Below are positions 60,190 through 64,000 of a stretch of DNA of 64,000 nt, piece after piece; within the stretch, counting starts at the first letter, position 1; the number at the start of each line of letters is the position of its first letter. The notes under the pieces were generated by a model. It was not told the DNA's origin. It was given only the letters and a program-made list of their open reading frames with translations, and made no database searches. The translations under genes and the position numbers were made by a program. Source of the stretch: Shewanella maritima (GTDB lineage Bacteria > Pseudomonadota > Gammaproteobacteria > Enterobacterales > Shewanellaceae); assembly GCF_004295345.1 (NCBI RefSeq), contig NZ_CP036200.1:1364001-1428000 (forward strand), written 5' to 3'.

Positions 60190-60711
60190 TTAAGCATTAA
60201 TCATGGTATCAACGAATGCGTCGACTTTATCCCAATCTGTATATTCAACCTTGGTATGTGGGTCAGTAGGACCTTTAGTGATCCACATAATAAAGCGGAT
60301 AATATTGCGATCGACAGGGCCGTAAAACTGGTAATCAAGGTTGCCACCAAACACTTGCAGATGCTTTGGCTGCCACACGCTTTGCTTTAAAAACGCCTGC
60401 ATATACATATTGGTTTCCGGCGTGTTTTTACCTGGCTTGCGAGCGACTAAACTCACAGAGAAAAAGCCACTAGGGATTTGCTCAAGCTTAGCTTTATTTG
60501 CTTCAATAAACTGATATAGAGCTGGGCGATGCTTGCCATGACGAATACTGGCGCCAATAAATACCTTGTCAAAGCCCTCAATAGATGGATTGTCGGCAAG
60601 GCTAGCCAAAGTGATGTTCACACCTTGCTCCTGCGCTTTTTGCTGCATGTATTTGCAAATTTTTACGGTTTGGCCGTGCACACTAGAGTGAATAAGTAAA
60701 ATTTGGCTCAT
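60190..60711 (-). CDS. hemG: Menaquinone-dependent protoporphyrinogen IX oxidase HemG
   Basis: A 173-residue flavodoxin-fold enzyme that oxidises protoporphyrinogen IX to protoporphyrin IX, feeding electrons to quinones. The FMN-binding loop SSVHGQTVKICKYM is near the N-terminus, GASIRHGKHRPALYQFI follows, and the long insert RKPGKNTPETNMYMQAFLKQSVWQPKHLQVFGGNLDYQFYGPVDR is diagnostic of HemG rather than other flavodoxins. Length matches E. coli HemG (181). Confidence 0.93.
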   Translation of the reverse strand: MSQILLIHSSVHGQTVKICKYMQQKAQEQGVNITLASLADNPSIEGFDKVFIGASIRHGKHRPALYQFIEANKAKLEQIPSGFFSVSLVARKPGKNTPETNMYMQAFLKQSVWQPKHLQVFGGNLDYQFYGPVDRNIIRFIMWITKGPTDPHTKVEYTDWDKVDAFVDTMINA

Positions 60712-60917
60712 CTTGTTCCCATGCCAATGAAATAAATGACTTTAAACATGATAGCTTACTCTGTTAATTGAGTACTTGAAACAGATCACGGCCTGATAGT
60801 CACCGAGCAAGTCCTCCGTTATGAAGGGCTAAACGGTAGGAGGAACTTCCCTATATATCGCCCAACCGGCCAAACTATGTCAGTATATCTACAGCAACTT
60901 AACTATTTAGGCTCGTC

Positions 60918-62138
60918 ATGTCACAACATACCGATAGCGCCGAAAATGCCAATGCGCTGGCTCAACTTACCGCCAAACCACAACATTTATTACTTGGGAT
61001 GACGTTCGTCATGTCGATGGTATTTGCTGTTTGGCAAGCACTGCTAAATAACTTTGTGATTGAAAGAGCTGCATTCACCGGTGCAGAGATCGGTATGTTA
61101 CAAAGCCTGCGTGAAGTGCCGGGTTTTTTAGCATTCACCGCCGTGTTTGTACTCTTGTTTATAAAAGAGCAAGCCTTTGCCCTACTCTCACTGGCAATCT
61201 TATGCGTGGGCGTAGCGATAACTGGCTTCTTCCCAAGTGTGATTGGGCTTTATATCACCACAGTGATCATGTCGATTGGGTTCCATTACTATGAAACCAT
61301 TAACCAATCTCTCACTCTGCAATGGCTAGATAAAAAAGATACCGCAGCCTTTATGGGTAAAGCCCTTGCCTGGCGCTCAGCAGCGGCGTTAACTGGCTAT
61401 GGCAGCATTTGGTTAATCATGACCTGGCTCAAACTTGATTATGTGTGGATGTACGCCATTATCGGCGGCCTTGGCGCTATCATGGTGCTGTCGATGGTTG
61501 TTTTGTTTCCTAACTTTCGCCAAGCTGCGCCACAAACCAAAAAGCTTATCTTGAGAAAACGCTACTGGCTTTACTACCTACTTACTTTTTTCTCTGGCGC
61601 AAGAAGGCAAATCTTTGTGGTATTCGCCGGCTTTATGATGGTGGAAAAATTCGGTTATACGGTAAGTGAAATCACCGCTCTGTTTCTTATCAACTATGTG
61701 ATTAACCTTGCCTTTGCACCAGCAATAGGCCGATTTATTGGACGTATCGGTGAGCGTAAAGCACTCACGGTAGAGTACGTGGGTCTGGCTCTAGTATTCA
61801 CTAGCTACGCATTTGTGGAAAACGCGCAGTTCGCCGCAGCCCTGTACGTCATTGATCACTTACTTTTCGCCATGGCAATTGCAATGAAAACTTATTTTCA
61901 GAAAATTGCTGATCAGCAAGACATCGCTTCAACTATGTCAGTAAGCTTCACCATTAATCATATTGCCGCCGTGGTTATTCCGGCATTGCTCGGTCTGTTA
62001 TGGCTAAGCTCACCGACTGCAGTATTTTTAATTGGTACTGTATTTGCGATTTGTTCACTACTGCTTGCACTAAACGTGCCTGAGCAACCTACAGTTGGCA
62101 ATGAAACCAATTGGCCAAAAACAACGATTGAGTCGTAG
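60918..62138 (+). CDS. MFS transporter
   Basis: A 406-residue inner-membrane protein with 12 predicted helices (for example LLLGMTFVMSMVFAVWQALLNNFVIERA and LLTFFSGARRQIFVVFAGFMMVEKFGYTVSEI). The loop GRFIGRIGERKAL resembles the MFS motif A in the second half. I cannot assign a substrate. It is divergent from hemG and precedes the TIGR03899 gene by 69 bases. Confidence 0.85.
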   Translation: MSQHTDSAENANALAQLTAKPQHLLLGMTFVMSMVFAVWQALLNNFVIERAAFTGAEIGMLQSLREVPGFLAFTAVFVLLFIKEQAFALLSLAILCVGVAITGFFPSVIGLYITTVIMSIGFHYYETINQSLTLQWLDKKDTAAFMGKALAWRSAAALTGYGSIWLIMTWLKLDYVWMYAIIGGLGAIMVLSMVVLFPNFRQAAPQTKKLILRKRYWLYYLLTFFSGARRQIFVVFAGFMMVEKFGYTVSEITALFLINYVINLAFAPAIGRFIGRIGERKALTVEYVGLALVFTSYAFVENAQFAAALYVIDHLLFAMAIAMKTYFQKIADQQDIASTMSVSFTINHIAAVVIPALLGLLWLSSPTAVFLIGTVFAICSLLLALNVPEQPTVGNETNWPKTTIES

Positions 62139-62207
62139 TAGCTAAAGTAAGAAAGATCTGTGGTTGATCGCTTTATAGCTCATAGCTGATAACGCAAAGG
62201 AACACTC

Positions 62208-63134
62208 ATGGCAGACACGCTCGACAACAACAAATCGCTTATGGTTGAGACACAAGAGCCAAGCAAGGCTGCGGTAAAAACGGAAAAGCCTGTTACTTCA
62301 GAGCCTGCTGCAGCTACGCCTAGCACCAAAAACAGCGACTCATCTCAAGCATCAGCCAGACAAAAAGCACTGCAACTCGGGCGCATTTTAGGCTTGGCCA
62401 GTGAGGCTCACTATCGCCCGTCAACGGCATCCATCACCGAGCGTGCGCAGTTTCGCGTGCAAAAACAGCTTAATCAACATCAACAAAACCTTGAAACTAT
62501 TTTTGCACTGGCACTGAACTACACTCCATCCGATGTGACCGGAGTGGAGCTAGACCCTGACTGGCGTTATCAGTTCTTCAAGATGGCCGAGCAAATCCAT
62601 AACCGCAAAATGCAGGACTTATGGGCAAGAATTTTATCAAGTGAAATCGTTAATCCCGGTCAATTCAGCTTACGTACCTTAGCAGTGTTAACCCAACTCA
62701 CCCAGCGTGAAGCGCAAATGTTTGAAAAAGCATTAGCCATTGCTTCAAGATTTAATAATGAAAGCCGTTTTAAGCTAATGACGGGCTACAGATTAACAGG
62801 CGGGTTAAAACACTATTTTCGCCAGTCAAGCAATACAGGCTTAAACCTGTCGCAGTTTGGCTTGCCGTATTCAAGTATCTTAACCCTGGTTGGGGCGGGG
62901 ATTTTACACAAGAGTGAATTTGAAACTGGGGTACTCGATAGCGCCTCGCCGATTAGCCTTAGCTTCGGTGTAGAGGTAATAAAGCGTACACCAAGGAACA
63001 AACATTTATTGCTTACCTATTACCGGTTTACCCCTGTTGGCGATGAATTATGCCAATTGCTGCATGCCACAAGTGATAAAAACTATATTGCCGCCTTGGG
63101 GCAACTGCTAGATAAAGACTTTTCGAAACAATAA
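62208..63134 (+). CDS. TIGR03899 family protein
   Basis: A 308-residue soluble protein. The first about 60 residues are a low-complexity Ser/Ala/Lys-rich tail; the remainder matches TIGR03899 (also DUF2806): RILGLASEAHYRPSTASITERAQFRVQKQLNQHQQNLETI, DWRYQFFKMAEQIHNRKMQDLWARILSSEIVNPGQFSLRTL. The family occurs in Shewanella and vibrios and has no known function. A GGAA site precedes the ATG. Confidence 0.85.
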   Translation: MADTLDNNKSLMVETQEPSKAAVKTEKPVTSEPAAATPSTKNSDSSQASARQKALQLGRILGLASEAHYRPSTASITERAQFRVQKQLNQHQQNLETIFALALNYTPSDVTGVELDPDWRYQFFKMAEQIHNRKMQDLWARILSSEIVNPGQFSLRTLAVLTQLTQREAQMFEKALAIASRFNNESRFKLMTGYRLTGGLKHYFRQSSNTGLNLSQFGLPYSSILTLVGAGILHKSEFETGVLDSASPISLSFGVEVIKRTPRNKHLLLTYYRFTPVGDELCQLLHATSDKNYIAALGQLLDKDFSKQ

Positions 63135-63196
63135 AAGTGAAAGCATCAACACACGCTAACTAATACTTACTAGCTGTACTTCCTAGCTTGTACTTC

Positions 63197-63811
63197 CTAG
63201 CTTGCGTAAAGGTGTGAGAACTGTGCTTTATGCTCGCTAAATAGAAACTCACGTATTGCCTGGCGCGCGTGGCCGTGAGCATTTATCCTCGCAGCCATGA
63301 TATCGTTTTCGGTTCTTACCGGCTCAAAGTCGACACTGATAGGCTGAGAGCCTGGAAGCAGCAAATTTGCTTGATAAAAGTCGTCTGCACAGCAATTTTC
63401 AGGCAAGCGAATCGTTAATCCAGAACTTGACAATGACAGCACCTGAGCTTGTGCCTCACAACAGCGAGTCATCACTTTTACGCCCTTTAGATTATTCACC
63501 CGCCATGAGCGTTCGCTGCCACGTGCATCAAGCACTTCAGGCACACCTAGCACAGGCACGAACTGCCCTAGCTCATCACGTTTTAGTACTAAAGGGAACC
63601 ATAACCGGTAATGGCTTATCTCTGCCAACAATGTCAGCTGCGCTTGACCTAAGATCTTAGTCAGCACTTGAGGGATCTCTGTTGAAACACTCAAGTAATG
63701 TTCATCATAAGCCTGAGTTTTCTCGGCTTGGTGTGGTTCAAGTGAAGTGGCAGATTGAGGGGTAAATAACTCACCGAAGCAGGCAAGCTCCTCGTCTGTC
63801 AAAATGGACAT
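63197..63811 (-). CDS. PilZ-like domain protein
   Basis: A 204-residue cytosolic protein. The C-terminal half looks like a PilZ beta-barrel: an arginine-containing segment (DARGSERSWRV), then LSLSSSGLTIRLPENC in the position of the D/NxSxxG motif, then strands VDFEPVRTENDIMAARI. Because the RxxxR and DxSxxG motifs are degenerate, cyclic di-GMP binding is uncertain. It is convergent with the TIGR03899 gene. The final 189 bases of the window show no gene. Confidence 0.65.
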   Translation of the reverse strand: MSILTDEELACFGELFTPQSATSLEPHQAEKTQAYDEHYLSVSTEIPQVLTKILGQAQLTLLAEISHYRLWFPLVLKRDELGQFVPVLGVPEVLDARGSERSWRVNNLKGVKVMTRCCEAQAQVLSLSSSGLTIRLPENCCADDFYQANLLLPGSQPISVDFEPVRTENDIMAARINAHGHARQAIREFLFSEHKAQFSHLYAS

Positions 63812-64000
63812 TTATTATTGCTCGACATTCTATTTGTAATAATTTGCAACAATGTTACATCAGAATGAATTTATGGACAAATTTTATACATAAACATATG
63901 AAAAGTTGCGCTTTTTGAAATCGAATTCAATCAAGCAATTTAACGGTAAACTAGATAAGTAAGCAGATTTTCTTAAATAAAAGCTGACTTGGGCATATTT

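Overview
The window is chromosomal DNA of a marine gammaproteobacterium, most likely a Shewanella or a very close relative. The evidence is gene content and gene order: lptD-surA-pdxA-rsmA-apaG-apaH, rplU-rpmA-obgE, hemA-prfA-prmC-sirB2-sirB1-kdsA facing lolB-ispE-prs, yajG/ampG, and families common in this group (DUF3718, DUF3144, TIGR03899, HemG-type protoporphyrinogen oxidase). Genus assignment is inference from recalled synteny, not from a database search. No rRNA, tRNA, CRISPR array, prophage or intact insertion sequence was seen.

Layout. 1-14 kb: a cut-off hypothetical gene, a D-2-hydroxyacid dehydrogenase, an outer-membrane protein, djlA, and the cell-wall recycling pair murU/amgK on the minus strand. 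Divergent from these is the lptD-surA-pdxA-rsmA-apaG-apaH series, then a chemoreceptor. 14-20 kb: folA, a split ThrE-type exporter (yjjP/yjjB), obgE, rpmA and rplU on the minus strand, with ispB divergent. 20-32 kb: ung, a lone pilin, small conserved genes, a TonB-dependent receptor, a fadD-like acyl-CoA ligase, an MsbA-like ABC exporter and rlmG. 32-36 kb: a GntR/FadR regulator, the remnant of a TonB receptor and an MFS transporter, which look like what is left of a sugar-acid uptake locus. 36-50 kb: membrane and lipid genes, yajG, a periplasmic cyclophilin, ampG, yajQ, a ketopantoate-reductase-like gene, PAP2, a phosphodiesterase, kdsA and a DUF819 membrane protein. 50-58 kb: the haem/translation operon (hemA-prfA-prmC-sirB2-sirB1), with lolB-ispE-prs divergent. 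58-64 kb: a DnaJ-related protein, dsbA, a cytochrome-b561-like protein with hemG, an MFS transporter, a TIGR03899 protein and a PilZ-like protein.

Functional themes. Envelope biogenesis is heavily represented: LptD, SurA, LolB, DsbA, KdsA, DjlA, MurU/AmgK/AmpG, the MsbA-like exporter and IspB. Translation and ribosome factors are the second theme: RsmA, RlmG, ObgE, L21, L27, RF1 and PrmC.

The most important observation is that four genes (lptD, apaH, the TonB receptor at 23.5-26.1 kb, and the DnaJ-related gene at 57.9 kb) each carry one net single-base deletion at a short run of identical bases. Adding one base restores a full-length family member every time. Because lptD is normally essential, sequence or assembly error is the simplest explanation, and the genes are annotated here as single units. 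Other notable items are an internally deleted TonB receptor, a 263-bp TA-flanked MITE-like element, a 156-bp palindromic repeat, two short tandem duplications, a 14-bp inverted repeat between rplU and ispB, and a DsbA with a histidine-rich insertion. I did not find a convincing new multi-gene system.
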